Shown: positions 7,303-16,791, counted from the stretch's first letter. The stretch is DNA of 64,000 nucleotides from Solirubrobacteraceae bacterium (GCA_023230855.1 JALNWQ010000003.1:264903-328902); one strand, 5' to 3'. Translations and numbers: made by a program. Notes: generated by a model from the sequence alone, not told the origin.

Positions 7303-8697
7303 TCACAGCAGCCCCCGCTCACGGGCGACCCGCACCGCGTCCGCGCGGTTGTCCACCTCGAGCCGCACGTAGAGCCGCTGGACGTGGCTCTTCACCGTGT
7401 TGCGCGACAGGTAGAGCTCCCGCCCGATCTCGGCCAGCGACAGGGTCCCGGCGAGCATCCGCAGCACGCGCGCCTCGGCCGCGGTCGGCGCGGTGGCGGG
7501 CACGGCGACGTACCGGCGCGCGGGCGCGGACGCCGAGGCTCCGGCGCCGGCGGCCCCGGCGGCCGTCCCGGTGCCGGGGGGAGCGCTCGCCATCCGGCGC
7601 GTGAGGCGCGACGCGACGCTCCGCCCGAGCTCCTCGCGCAACCGCTCCCGCAGCACCGCCGCCACGATCGGGCGGTGGACGAACGCGCCCGGCTCGTCCG
7701 GGCACGGCTCCAGCAGGCCCAGGTCGCGTCGGGCGGCGTCGAGCGACCGCTCGACCCGCGGGTCCTGCAGGAGGTGGCGGCAGCGATCGGCCGACAGGCG
7801 GTCGAGGACCGAGGTCCGCAGGAGGAACCGTCGCATCTCGGGTCCCACGCGATCGAGCACCTCCTCGGTGAAGAGCTCCGCGAAGTCCCGGGGCACCGCG
7901 TCGGACCGGCGCTCGCGGGCGAGCAGGTCGGCGGCGACCGGCCAGCCCCCGGTGAACCGCGCGAGCCGCTCGACGTCGACGCCGGTGGCCGCGATCTCCC
8001 GCAGCTCCGACCGGTCCAGGCGCAGGTCGTCGGGCCCGAGCTCGAGCACGTCACCGCACATCCGGCGCCGTGCCAGGCCGACCCGGGGCGCCGAGCGTCC
8101 GACGAGGATCACGCGCAGATTGCCGCCCGCGTGGTCGACGAGCGCGGCGACGACCTCGTCGGACGGGCTGCCGGCGACGGCATGGTGGTCGTCGAGCACG
8201 ACGACGATCGGCAGCGCCGACTGGTCGGTGAGCGCGGTCACGACCCGGCCGACGGCGGCGGCGACGCCTCCGTCGGCCGGCGCGGGCCCGCCGGGCGACA
8301 TCGCATCGGGGGCGACCCGCGAGACCGCCGCGGCGAGATGGTCCAGGAGCCGCCCCGGCTCACGGTCGCGCACGGTGAGGGTGAGCCACACCCCGTCCCC
8401 GACGAACTGCGAGAACCACGTGGCGACGGCGGTCGTCTTGCCGTACCCGACGGGGGCGGTGACGACGGTCACCGCGCAGTCGTACCCGTCCTCGATCCTT
8501 CGCGCGACCCGCTCCCGCGGAGGGAGGTCGCGCCGCGGGCGGGGCGGTCCCGCGCACGCGCCGACGACCGGCGCGCGGTCGGGCGACGACCCCCGCAGCG
8601 CACGGTGGGACGCGCCGCGAACGGGCGGCGGTCCGAGCGGGTCGACGCCGACGGGGACGTGGTGGGTGGACGGCAGGGGGAGCGGTTCGGTGGCCAT
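7303..8697 (-). CDS. LuxR-type regulator with ATPase (STAND-like) domain
   Basis: The product has 464 residues. After a Pro-rich leader it carries a P-loop at residues 81-89 (APVGYGKTT), a Walker B-like VVVLDDHHAV, and winged-helix-like ATPase follow-on sequence. The C-terminal 65 residues form a LuxR/GerE helix-turn-helix (LSLAEIGRELYLSRNTVKSH). The layout is that of MalT/LAL regulators, but it is about half the usual length. The long TPR-type sensor region is missing, replaced by an Ala/Gly-rich linker near residues 375-395. Its target is not evident, and it lies next to an L,D-transpeptidase gene. Confidence 0.8.
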   Translation of the reverse strand: MATEPLPLPSTHHVPVGVDPLGPPPVRGASHRALRGSSPDRAPVVGACAGPPRPRRDLPPRERVARRIEDGYDCAVTVVTAPVGYGKTTAVATWFSQFVGDGVWLTLTVRDREPGRLLDHLAAAVSRVAPDAMSPGGPAPADGGVAAAVGRVVTALTDQSALPIVVVLDDHHAVAGSPSDEVVAALVDHAGGNLRVILVGRSAPRVGLARRRMCGDVLELGPDDLRLDRSELREIAATGVDVERLARFTGGWPVAADLLARERRSDAVPRDFAELFTEEVLDRVGPEMRRFLLRTSVLDRLSADRCRHLLQDPRVERSLDAARRDLGLLEPCPDEPGAFVHRPIVAAVLRERLREELGRSVASRLTRRMASAPPGTGTAAGAAGAGASASAPARRYVAVPATAPTAAEARVLRMLAGTLSLAEIGRELYLSRNTVKSHVQRLYVRLEVDNRADAVRVARERGLL

Positions 8698-8775
8698 GTC
8701 ACCGAGACGTCGCGCGACGACCGGCCTTCCCCCCCCCTCGATCTGCGGACGTCGACGGCCGCCTTCGCGTCGCGG

Positions 8776-9627
8776 TCAGTGGATCCGGACCGGGGCGCCC
8801 GCCGGCACCTTGCGCACGAACCACGACACGTCGGCGTTGGAGACCCGCACGCAGCCGTGGGACCGCGCGGAGCCGAGCGGGTCGCGGAGGCTGTCGCCAC
8901 CACGGCCGTGGATCCCGATCCGGCCCGGCCCGCCGTCGAACTCCTGCAGCACCTGCGACGTGGCGGTGAGGGCGACCGCCCACGGCCCGAGGAACCCACG
9001 GCGGTCCGGCTGACGGTTGCGCTCGTACACCGCGGCGAGGCCCCGCGGGGTCGGCGTGCCACGCGCCCCGACGACCGCGCGGAACCGTCGGACCACGCGA
9101 CCGCGGTGACGGACCGTCACCCGCCGCGCGCGCCGGTGGACGTCGACCCAGTAGTCGGTGCGGCCGAGGACGACGGCGTCGGCCGGGATCCACCCCTGGC
9201 TCCCGTGGGGCCGGATCGGCAGCCGCACCCGGAGCCAGCGCTCGCCCCCGCGGACCACGGACTCGAGGACCATGAGGACCATCGGCTGCCCCGACCACGT
9301 CGTCTGGGCCGGGATCCGCCACACGACCCGGCCGCGCGCGGCGTGCCGCAACGCCCGGACCTTCGAGACGACGAGCGCCGTGGTCGTCCCGGTCTCCGGC
9401 GACGGCGGCAGGATCTCCCACTCCGGCTCGTCGCCCTCGTCGTCCGCCGCGTCCGGGAGCGCCGGCGCGACGTCGGGGGCGCGTCCGTCGGATGCGGGCG
9501 CGACGACCGCGTCCTCGGTCGCCGCCGTCGCCGGGGCGGCGAGGAGCATCGTCAGGAGCGCCGTCGCGGCGACGACCGACGATCGCGTGCGGGCTGACGG
9601 GGCGTCCGTCGACGGGAGGGCGCGCAT
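8776..9627 (-). CDS. Secreted L,D-transpeptidase (YkuD domain)
   Basis: The product has 283 residues. An N-terminal signal peptide (Arg-rich start, then VVAATALLTMLLAAPATAA) is followed by an acidic linker, an SH3-like stretch (residues about 85-165) and a YkuD domain. The domain ends with the catalytic SHGCVRV motif (C259) and a conserved IHG upstream. Such enzymes form 3-3 peptidoglycan cross-links or attach proteins to peptidoglycan. The ATG at 9627 is supported by a -10 (TACCCT) 7 nt upstream. Confidence 0.9.
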   Translation of the reverse strand: MRALPSTDAPSARTRSSVVAATALLTMLLAAPATAATEDAVVAPASDGRAPDVAPALPDAADDEGDEPEWEILPPSPETGTTTALVVSKVRALRHAARGRVVWRIPAQTTWSGQPMVLMVLESVVRGGERWLRVRLPIRPHGSQGWIPADAVVLGRTDYWVDVHRRARRVTVRHRGRVVRRFRAVVGARGTPTPRGLAAVYERNRQPDRRGFLGPWAVALTATSQVLQEFDGGPGRIGIHGRGGDSLRDPLGSARSHGCVRVSNADVSWFVRKVPAGAPVRIH

Positions 9628-9634
9628 CCGCCCG

Positions 9635-9640
9635 AGGGTA
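9635..9640 (-). promoter_or_regulatory. -10 element TACCCT for a leaderless start
   Basis: On the minus strand TACCCT ends 7 nt before the ATG of the L,D-transpeptidase. Confidence 0.55.
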
Positions 9641-9722
9641 GGGGACCGTCCCACGGGAGGCCGCGCTTCATCCGGGTGAAGCATCGCCGGGGACGGGACG
9701 GGGCGGGGCGGGGCGGGCGCGG

Positions 9723-10763
9723 TCAGCGCGACGACCGGCGACGCGCCGCCTGCTCCGCCTCGCGCTCCGCGCTCCCCGGGGCGTTCCACGCCGCCCACGC
9801 CCCGTCGACCATGACGTCGAGGTCGCGGGTGGGCTTCCAGCCGAAGTCGCGCTCGATCCGGGCCGCCGACCCGACGATCCGCGCCGGGTCGCCCGGCCGG
9901 CGCGGCGCGACGTCGTACCCGTCGACCGGGCCGTCGACGCGGGCGACGATCCGCTCCACGATCTGCCGGACCGACACGCCCTCCCCCCGACCGACGTTGT
10001 AGGCCGGCTCCAGCGCACGGCCCTCGTCCAGCAGCAGGGCGGCGCGGAGGTGCGCCTCCGCCAGGTCGACGACGTCGACGTAGTCGCGGATGCACGACCC
10101 GTCGGGGGTCGGGTAGTCGTCGCCGAAGACCTTCGGGCGCACGCCGGCGCTCAACGCCCGGAGCACGAGCGGGAAGAGGTTGTACGGGCTGTGGTCGACG
10201 ATCGCCGCCACCCCGCCGTCGTCGTCGCGGACGTCGCCCGAGCCCACGACGTTGAAGTACCGCAGCGACGTGTGGCGCAGCGACGGCCGGGCCCGGGCCT
10301 GGTCGCGGATGAGCCACTCCCCGACGAGCTTGGACTCCCCGTACGGGCTCTCGGGCCGCTGGGGCGCGTCCTCGTCGACGACGTCCGTCGCGGCGGTGCC
10401 GTACGTCGCCGACGACGACGAGAACACGAGCCGGTCGACGTCCCGCGCCGCCATCTGCGCGAGCAGCACCCGGGTGCCCTCGACGTTCGCGCGGTAGAAG
10501 TCCAGCGGCACGTGGACGGACTCGCCGGCGTACTTCAGGCCCGCCAGGTGGATGACCCCCTCGACCGGCTGCGCGTCGAGCGCCGCCGCGACGGCGGCCG
10601 GATCCTCCACCCGTCCCTCGTGCAGCACGACGTCGGACGGCACGAAGTCGCGGAACCCCGACGAGAGGTCGTCGAGCACCACGACCTCGCGCCCCGCGGC
10701 GCGGAACGCCCGCACGATGTGGGCGCCGATGTAGCCGGCGCCACCGGTCAAGAGCCACGGCAT
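9723..10763 (-). CDS. galE: UDP-glucose 4-epimerase GalE
   Basis: The product has 346 residues and is an extended SDR epimerase. It has GGAGYIGAHIV at the NAD-binding loop (residues 7-17), the SSSSATYG segment and the YGESK catalytic Tyr/Lys, and C-terminal PRRPGDPA and WKPTRDLD blocks diagnostic of GalE. It interconverts UDP-glucose and UDP-galactose, probably feeding the glycan cluster that begins just upstream. It has its own -10 (TAGACT). Confidence 0.92.
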   Translation of the reverse strand: MPWLLTGGAGYIGAHIVRAFRAAGREVVVLDDLSSGFRDFVPSDVVLHEGRVEDPAAVAAALDAQPVEGVIHLAGLKYAGESVHVPLDFYRANVEGTRVLLAQMAARDVDRLVFSSSSATYGTAATDVVDEDAPQRPESPYGESKLVGEWLIRDQARARPSLRHTSLRYFNVVGSGDVRDDDGGVAAIVDHSPYNLFPLVLRALSAGVRPKVFGDDYPTPDGSCIRDYVDVVDLAEAHLRAALLLDEGRALEPAYNVGRGEGVSVRQIVERIVARVDGPVDGYDVAPRRPGDPARIVGSAARIERDFGWKPTRDLDVMVDGAWAAWNAPGSAEREAEQAARRRSSR

Positions 10764-10770
10764 GGCGGGC

Positions 10771-10776
10771 AGTCTA
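10771..10776 (-). promoter_or_regulatory. -10 element TAGACT for galE
   Basis: On the minus strand TAGACT ends 7 nt before the galE ATG, fitting a leaderless transcript. Confidence 0.6.
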
Positions 10777-10825
10777 GGGACCGCCGCGACGCCATCGGTC
10801 GCGCGACGGCGCGTCCCGGTCGCCG

Positions 10826-11977
10826 CTACGGCCGCCGTCCGGCGGCCTCGACCGCGCCGGCGTACGCGGCCGCCAGCCGCGTGGCGAGCACCGTCGGATC
10901 GGTGCGTGCGGCGGCCCGGTCCCGCTGTCGGTCCGCCGCGCCGGGATCGGCCGCCACCCGGACCCACGCCGCCGCCAGCGCGACGGGGTCGCCCGCGGGG
11001 ACGCGCGCGTCGTCCGGGACGAGCTCGCGCAGCGCCCCGACGTCGGACGCGACGACCGGCAGCCCGCGGAGCATCGCCTCGGCCGCGGCCAGGCCGAACG
11101 TCTCGTGGGCGAGCGACGGCACGAGCTCGACCGACGCCGACGCCCGCAGCGCCTCGAGCTCGTCGGGCGCGAGCCGTCCGACGAACCGGACGTGCGGCAG
11201 GTCGGCGGCGGCCGTGCGCAACGCCGCCTCGTCCGGCCCGACGTTCGCCACGACGAGGTCGCGACCGGTGATCCGCGCCGCGGCGATCGCGACGTCGGCG
11301 CCCTTCTCCGGCGCGAGGCGCCCGGCGACGACCGCGGGGCCACCCGACCGCACCCGGTCCGCGCCGTCGGCGGGACGGGGCCCCGCGTCGACCGGGTGGC
11401 CGACCACCGCGACCCGGTCGTCCGGCAGGTCGACCCCGAGCGTCCGCAGCCGCTCCAGCGCGGCGTCGCTCGGCACGACGACGAGGTCGGCCGCGGCGAG
11501 CAGGCCCGCCTGCTGGCGGGCGAGCCCGACCGCGTAGGCGGTGGCCTCGGCCCGACCTCCGCGGCAGCGGTGACGCAGCCCGGGACGCAGGTCGCGACCG
11601 TGGCACGCGGTGCAGTCGTCGCCGTCCCGCACGCACGTGCCGACCGCGCACACGAGCCGGTAGTTGTGGAGCTGCAGCACGACCGTCGCCCCGGCGTCAC
11701 GGGCCGCCCGCAGCGCCCGGACGCCGAACGTCGGGTGCACGTTGTGCGCGTGGACGATCCGGGCCCCGGTGCGGTCGACCTCGCGGGCCACGTCGCGGGG
11801 GTCGAGGCCGCCCCGCACGAGCCCGGCGACGGCCCGGAGCGGCCCGACGTCGGCCGAGTCCCGCTCGAGCAGCGCCGTCGCCTCGCCCAGGCGGTCCTCG
11901 GTCAGGCGCCGCAGCGCCGCGATCGCCCGCTCCTCCCCGCCGAGGGTGCGGTAGCGGTGGTGGAGGTGGAGGATCAC
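10826..11977 (-). CDS. Glycosyltransferase, GT4 family
   Basis: The product has 383 residues with two Rossmann domains. The N-terminal acceptor half has LHHRYRTLGGEERA and HAHNVHPTFG. The C-terminal donor half has VVAGRLAPEKGAD, VELVPSLAHETFGLAAAEAM and GLPVVASDVGA, the GT-B/GT4 pattern. A cysteine-rich stretch (CAVGTCVRDGDDCTACHG) near residues 115-132 is typical of a GT4 subgroup. The GTG at 11977 overlaps the stop of the DUF6314-like gene (GTGA), so it is translationally coupled to it. Confidence 0.85.
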   Translation of the reverse strand: MILHLHHRYRTLGGEERAIAALRRLTEDRLGEATALLERDSADVGPLRAVAGLVRGGLDPRDVAREVDRTGARIVHAHNVHPTFGVRALRAARDAGATVVLQLHNYRLVCAVGTCVRDGDDCTACHGRDLRPGLRHRCRGGRAEATAYAVGLARQQAGLLAAADLVVVPSDAALERLRTLGVDLPDDRVAVVGHPVDAGPRPADGADRVRSGGPAVVAGRLAPEKGADVAIAAARITGRDLVVANVGPDEAALRTAAADLPHVRFVGRLAPDELEALRASASVELVPSLAHETFGLAAAEAMLRGLPVVASDVGALRELVPDDARVPAGDPVALAAAWVRVAADPGAADRQRDRAAARTDPTVLATRLAAAYAGAVEAAGRRP

Positions 11978-12525
11978 GTGCCGGGCCGGTCCGCGGCCGG
12001 CGGCTCGGGGCCGGGGTCGAGCCGCCGGTCGGCCGGGTCCGCGTCGCGCCCGTCGGCGGCGGACGACGCCGTCCGCCGGTAGACCGTCGTGATCGTCAGG
12101 TCCTTCGCCGGTCCGCCGATCCGCCAGGTGACGCGGAGCTCGTCCGGTCCGGTGGCGCGCAGCTCGCCCCGGTAGAGGTCGGCGCGGCACGGGTGCTCGA
12201 CCGCGCAGCTCCCGGTCCGCAGGTCGAGCGGATGGAACGGCCGGCCGTCGTCGAAGTCGACGGCCCACGTCGCCCCGTCGGGGCGCACCCGCATCTCGCG
12301 GGCGCCGTCGCCGACGTACCCCCCGAGCCGCAACGTGCCCTCCTCGATCCACCGCAACCCGTCCCCGTCGGGGACGAACCTCGCCCGCCCGTCGACGGTC
12401 CCGGTCCGTCCCGCCGCGTGGTCCTCGATCGTCCGGTCCAGGGACCAGGACCCGGGCAGGAAGCGCAACGGGTCGGGGACCGGGACGGACGGGTCCGGGG
12501 TGGCGGGGTCGGGGGACGCGCCCAT
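11974..12525 (-). CDS. DUF6314-like protein
   Basis: The product has 183 residues. It contains FLPGSWSLDRTIEDHAAG near the start and further beta-strand-rich segments with HPCRADLYRG, the pattern I associate with DUF6314, a lipocalin-like family of unknown function. A Pro/Asp-rich tail follows. The ATG at 12525 is preferred over an upstream ATG because TAAGCT lies 7 nt before it. It leads a two-gene unit with the GT4 gene. The family assignment is from memory and should be checked by profile search. Confidence 0.65.
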   Translation of the reverse strand: MGASPDPATPDPSVPVPDPLRFLPGSWSLDRTIEDHAAGRTGTVDGRARFVPDGDGLRWIEEGTLRLGGYVGDGAREMRVRPDGATWAVDFDDGRPFHPLDLRTGSCAVEHPCRADLYRGELRATGPDELRVTWRIGGPAKDLTITTVYRRTASSAADGRDADPADRRLDPGPEPPAADRPGT

Positions 12526-12532
12526 CCGGACG

Positions 12533-12538
12533 AGCTTA
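12533..12538 (-). promoter_or_regulatory. -10 element TAAGCT for a leaderless start
   Basis: On the minus strand TAAGCT ends 7 nt before the ATG at 12525 and decides that start. Confidence 0.55.
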
Positions 12539-12663
12539 GGCGTTGGCCGGACGAGCCCCCGTCCGGACCACACGCCGCGATCGCACGCCGGTCCGGCGCC
12601 GTCCGACGGAGCGGGCGCGGCACCGCGCGGCCCCGGAGGCCCGTGGACGGGGGCGCCGTCGCG

Positions 12664-12669
12664 TACCCT
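12664..12669 (+). promoter_or_regulatory. -10 element TACCCT for the glycosyltransferase operon
   Basis: TACCCT ends 8 nt before the GTG at 12678. It probably drives three overlapping glycosyltransferase genes. Confidence 0.5.
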
Positions 12670-12677
12670 GGGCCCGC

Positions 12678-14363
12678 GTGCCGCACCCGAGCGCCATCGT
12701 CGCGATCCCCACCACGGGGCGCCCCGACCACCTCGACCACGCCCTGCGCTCGGTGCTGCCCCAGGCGCGGGCCCACGGGGTCGACGTCGTCGTCGTCGAC
12801 GACGGCCCGTCCGCGACGACCCGCGACCTGGCGTCGCGGCACGGCGTGGGGTGCATCACCCATCCGCGACGCCGGGGGCTCAACGCGTCGCGCAACGCGG
12901 CGATCGCCGCGACCGACGCCGACCTCGTCTGCTTCCTCGACGACGACGCCGAGGTGACCGACGGCTGGCTCGCCGCCCTGCTCGACGCCGCCGCCGGCGC
13001 CCCCGACGCGGCCGCGCTCGGGGGGCCCGTCCTCGCCCGGCTCGCGGGCCGCGACGCCGCGCGCGACGGCGCCCTCGCCCCGCCGATCAGCCACCTCGAC
13101 CTCGGCCCGCGCGACCGGGACTGCGACCGGCTGTGGGGCGCCAACCTCACGGTGCGCCGCGCCGCGATCGACGCGATCGGGCCGTTCGACCCGTCCCACC
13201 AGATCTACGGGGACGAGGAGGAGTGGCTCGCCCGTGCGCTCGCGGCCGGGTGGCGCGTCCGCTACGTCGCCGCCGCTGCGGTGCTCCACCACCGGTCGGC
13301 CGCGGAGTCCACGACCCGCGAGCTCGCCCGCACGCGGTGGCGCAACGGGCAGGCGTCGCGGCGCGCCGACCTGCGTCGGGGCGACGCGCCCGGGATCGCC
13401 GCCGAGGCGGTCAACGTCGCGCGCAACGCGGCCGGGCTGCTGCGCCACCGCGACCCGTCGCACCTGTGGGCCGCGTCGCACGCCGTCGGTCGGCTCCACG
13501 AGGCGGCCCTGGGCTACCCGCCGGCCGGGCCCGCCACGCCGGGCGTCGACGACTTCCTGTCGGGCACCAGCGGCCACGTGGCCGGACGTCGCGCCCGGCT
13601 GCTCGCCGCGCACGACCGGTGGCTCGACCTGCGCCTCGCCGCGCGTGGCGTCGGCCGCCGACTCGACGCGCTCGCCGCGACGGCGCCGGCCGAGGACGTC
13701 CTCGTCGTCATCCCGGCGCGACCCGGCAACGCCGACGTCGTCCGCGCGCTGCGCGGCCGGCTCGCGTCCCGCCGGCACCGCGTCGACCTGCGCGCGCCCG
13801 ACCCCGCCGGGCGGCCGCGGTTCGTCACGGTCCAGGACGCGATCGACGAGGCGACGGCCGGGCGCGACGCCCCGTTCGACCGGATCCTGCTGGTGGACGA
13901 CGACATCGAGCTGCCGCGGCGGTTCCTCGACCGGTTCGTCGGCCTCTGCTCGGCCGCCGACCTCGACCTGGCGCAGCCCGCGCACCGACGCCACGGCCAC
14001 GCCGCGTGGCCGATCACGCGTCGTCGCCCGGGGACGACCTGGCGGCGCACGACGTTCGTCGAGATCGGCCCGCTGACCGCGTTCTCCGCGCGGGCCTGCG
14101 ACGTCCTCCTGCCGTTCGACCCGGCGGTCGGGATGGGCTGGGGCCTCGACGCGCACTGGGCGGCGGTCGCGGACGCGCACGGCCTGCGGTGCGGCATCGT
14201 CGACGCGCTGCCCGTCGGGCACCTCGCCGCGCCGCCCGCCACCGCGTACGGCCGCGACGGGGCGCTCGCCGACGCCCGGGCGCTGCTCGCCGACCGCCCG
14301 TACCTGCCGCGGTGGGAGATCACCACCGTCGAAGACCACGTCGACCCGCCGGGGCCGCGATGA
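12678..14363 (+). CDS. Two-domain glycosyltransferase (GT2 plus a second GT-A-like domain)
   Basis: The product has 561 residues. Residues 1 to about 230 are a GT2 domain: AIVAIPTTGRPDHLDHAL, then VVVDDGPS, the DXD-type VCFLDDDAEV, and an E-D/EEWLAR acceptor motif. A second module (residues about 335-561) begins again with DVLVVIPARPGNADVVRAL and has RILLVDDDIELP, another GT-A-like acidic motif, and a conserved MGWGLDAHW. It may be a bifunctional transferase, or the second half may be a degenerate copy. It is the first gene of a coupled operon (ATGA overlap with the next). Confidence 0.78.
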   Translation: MPHPSAIVAIPTTGRPDHLDHALRSVLPQARAHGVDVVVVDDGPSATTRDLASRHGVGCITHPRRRGLNASRNAAIAATDADLVCFLDDDAEVTDGWLAALLDAAAGAPDAAALGGPVLARLAGRDAARDGALAPPISHLDLGPRDRDCDRLWGANLTVRRAAIDAIGPFDPSHQIYGDEEEWLARALAAGWRVRYVAAAAVLHHRSAAESTTRELARTRWRNGQASRRADLRRGDAPGIAAEAVNVARNAAGLLRHRDPSHLWAASHAVGRLHEAALGYPPAGPATPGVDDFLSGTSGHVAGRRARLLAAHDRWLDLRLAARGVGRRLDALAATAPAEDVLVVIPARPGNADVVRALRGRLASRRHRVDLRAPDPAGRPRFVTVQDAIDEATAGRDAPFDRILLVDDDIELPRRFLDRFVGLCSAADLDLAQPAHRRHGHAAWPITRRRPGTTWRRTTFVEIGPLTAFSARACDVLLPFDPAVGMGWGLDAHWAAVADAHGLRCGIVDALPVGHLAAPPATAYGRDGALADARALLADRPYLPRWEITTVEDHVDPPGPR

Positions 14364-15703
14364 CGGGCGCCACCACGCCCGATCCCACCGGCGCGCCCCT
14401 GCGCGTCTGCGTCGTCGCCGAGTTCTATCCGCGGGCGCACGACCCGGTGCTGGGGATCTGGGCGCACCGGCAGGCGGTCGCGGCGCGGGACGCCGGCGCC
14501 GAGGTCGAGGTGCTCGTGCTGCACCGGCCGGTGCCGCCGGCGGCGACCCGCCTGCGCGACCTGCCGCGGACGTTGCGGACGATGCTCGCCCAGCCGCCGC
14601 GGACGACGCTCGACGGGATCCCGGTGACGTACGTCCGGTTCCTCAGCCCGCGGCGGTCGCGGAGCTACGGCCGGTGGGGACGGTACGCCGCCCGCCCGTT
14701 GCGTCGGGCGCTGCGGCGCCTGCACCGGCGGTTCCCGTTCGACGTCGTGCACGCCCACAACGCGGTCCCGGCCGGCGACGCGCTGCGGCGGATCGGGCGC
14801 CCCGAGCCGGTCGTCCTGTCGGTCCACGGCGGCGACGTGTACTTCACCGCCGACCTCGACCCGGACGCCCGGACGACGGTGCGCGACACGCTCGCCGGCG
14901 CGACCCTCGTCCTGGCCAACAGCGCCGGGACGGCCGACCGCTGCGCGGCGCTCGGCGCCACCCGCACCCGCGTCGTGCACCTGGGGACCGACCTGCCGGA
15001 CCGCGAGCGCCTGCGCGCGTGGGACGCCGGGCGCACGTGGAGCGCGCCCGCCGCCGCGGACGCGACGGTCGACGAGCGGTCCGAGGGTCGGTGGGGCCGC
15101 GGGCAGCTGCTGCGCCGTCCCACCGCCGAGGTCGCGTCGCCGCAGATCGTCACCGTGGGGCACCTCGTGGCCCGCAAGCGGCACGCCGACGTGCTCCGGG
15201 CGATCTGGATGCTGCGCGAGCGGCACCCGGGGGTGCGGTACGCCGTCGTCGGAGACGGGCCGGAGCGGGCGACGCTCACCGCCCTGGCGGAGTCGCTCGG
15301 GATCGACGATCGCGTGCGGTGGTGCGGGCAGCTCCCGCACGACGAGGCGCTGGAGGCCGCCCGGGCCGCCGACCTCTTCGTCATGCCCGCGGTCGACGAG
15401 GCGTTCGGCGTCGCGTACGTCGAGGCGATGGCCGCCTGCATCCCCGCGGTCGGGGCGCTCGGGGAGGCCGGGCCGGCCGAGATCGCCGACGCCGGCGACG
15501 GCATCGTCCTCGTCCCACCGGCCGACGTCGAGGCGCTCGCCCGCACGCTCGACCGGCTGCTGCGCGATCCCGTCCACCGCCGCGAGCTCGGCCGCGCCGC
15601 CCGCCGCACGGTCGAGCGGGCGTTCACCTGGGACCGCTGCGGCGCGGCGACGGTGCGGGCGTACCGCGACGCGCTGGCGGACGCGACCGACGATCCACGA
15701 TGA
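14360..15703 (+). CDS. Glycosyltransferase, GT4 family
   Basis: The product has 447 residues. The N-terminal domain has VCVVAEFYPRAHDPVLGIW and FDVVHAHNAVPAGDA. The donor domain has TVGHLVARKRHADVLRA, YAVVGDGPERATL and FVMPAVDEAFGVAYVEAMA, the conserved GT4 EX7E region. A low-complexity insert (residues about 215-255) separates the domains. The start overlaps the preceding stop (ATGA) and the next gene overlaps in the same way. Confidence 0.88.
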   Translation: MTGATTPDPTGAPLRVCVVAEFYPRAHDPVLGIWAHRQAVAARDAGAEVEVLVLHRPVPPAATRLRDLPRTLRTMLAQPPRTTLDGIPVTYVRFLSPRRSRSYGRWGRYAARPLRRALRRLHRRFPFDVVHAHNAVPAGDALRRIGRPEPVVLSVHGGDVYFTADLDPDARTTVRDTLAGATLVLANSAGTADRCAALGATRTRVVHLGTDLPDRERLRAWDAGRTWSAPAAADATVDERSEGRWGRGQLLRRPTAEVASPQIVTVGHLVARKRHADVLRAIWMLRERHPGVRYAVVGDGPERATLTALAESLGIDDRVRWCGQLPHDEALEAARAADLFVMPAVDEAFGVAYVEAMAACIPAVGALGEAGPAEIADAGDGIVLVPPADVEALARTLDRLLRDPVHRRELGRAARRTVERAFTWDRCGAATVRAYRDALADATDDPR

Positions 15704-16791
15704 TGTCGCCCGTGTCCGGCGACGATCGCCCGATCCTCATCGTCACGCCGCGGGTCCCGCAGGAGCGGGTCGGGGCGCTCGCCGCCCTCGCCGCCCGGGC
15801 GCCGGTCGAGGTCGCGACGTTCGAGGCGCGCGCGCCGCACTTCTCGCCGTCGGTCGACGATCCCGGCGTCCCGCTGCACCGGCTGACCCAGCGCCGGATC
15901 GCCCGGTTGGCGGGGGAGCCGGGCCGCTGGCGCGCCGTCGTGGCCGGCACCGCCGGGCGCACCGCGCTCCCCGGGGCGTGGCGCGCCGCGCGCCAGGCCG
16001 GGACGCCGTTCGTGCTGTGGAGCGCGCTGTGGCACGACCCGTCGTCGCCGACGCACCTGCTCGGTCGGCCGCTGCTGCACCGGATCGTCCGGGACGCCGA
16101 CGCCGTCGCCGCGTACGGCTCGCACGTCGCCGCCCACGCCCGCGGGCTCGGCGCGCGCTCCGTCCACGTCGCGCCGCAGGCCGTCGACCCCGCGGTGTGG
16201 GTCGACCCGCCCGCCGCCCGTGGCGCCGACGACGAGACGTTCCGCATCGTCTACGTCGGACGCGACGCGCCCGGCAAGGGCGTCGAGGTGCTGCTCGTCG
16301 CGTGGAGGCAGGCGAAGATCCACGAGGCGATCGGGGCGGAGCTCCTCCTGCTCGGCCCGCCGCCCGCCGCCGACGGGGGGCTGCCCGGGGTGCGCGCGAC
16401 CGGCCCGGTGTCGCCGGACGAGGTCCGGCGTCGCCTCGACCACGCCGACGTGCTGTGCGTGCCGTCGGTCCGGACCCGCACGTTCGTCGAGCCGTGGGGG
16501 CTCGTCTGCAACGAGGCGCTGCACCGCGGCGTGCCGGTGCTCGCCACCGACGCGGTCGGGGCGGCCGCCGGGGGGCTCGTGCGCGACGGACGCAACGGGC
16601 GGGTCGTGCCCGCCGGTCAGCCGATGGACCTGGCCCGGGCGCTCACCGACCTGGCGTCCGACCCGGTCGCGACCCGTGCGCTCGGGGCCGCGGGCCGCCG
16701 CGACGTCGCCGCGTTCACGTTCGAGGCGTGGGCCGACGGGATGCTCGCCGCCGTCGACTCCGCAACTCGGCGGTCGCGCGACGGTTGGTAG
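15700..16791 (+). CDS. Glycosyltransferase, GT4 family
   Basis: The product has 363 residues and is GT-B in form. It has IVYVGRDAPGKGVEVLLVAW and LLLLGPPP, then SVRTRTFVEPWGLVCNEAL and GVPVLATDAVGAAAGGLV in the donor domain. Two consecutive ATG codons lie at the overlap with the previous gene (15700 and 15703), and either may be used. It is the last gene of the three-gene coupled unit. Confidence 0.84.
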   Translation: MMSPVSGDDRPILIVTPRVPQERVGALAALAARAPVEVATFEARAPHFSPSVDDPGVPLHRLTQRRIARLAGEPGRWRAVVAGTAGRTALPGAWRAARQAGTPFVLWSALWHDPSSPTHLLGRPLLHRIVRDADAVAAYGSHVAAHARGLGARSVHVAPQAVDPAVWVDPPAARGADDETFRIVYVGRDAPGKGVEVLLVAWRQAKIHEAIGAELLLLGPPPAADGGLPGVRATGPVSPDEVRRRLDHADVLCVPSVRTRTFVEPWGLVCNEALHRGVPVLATDAVGAAAGGLVRDGRNGRVVPAGQPMDLARALTDLASDPVATRALGAAGRRDVAAFTFEAWADGMLAAVDSATRRSRDGW

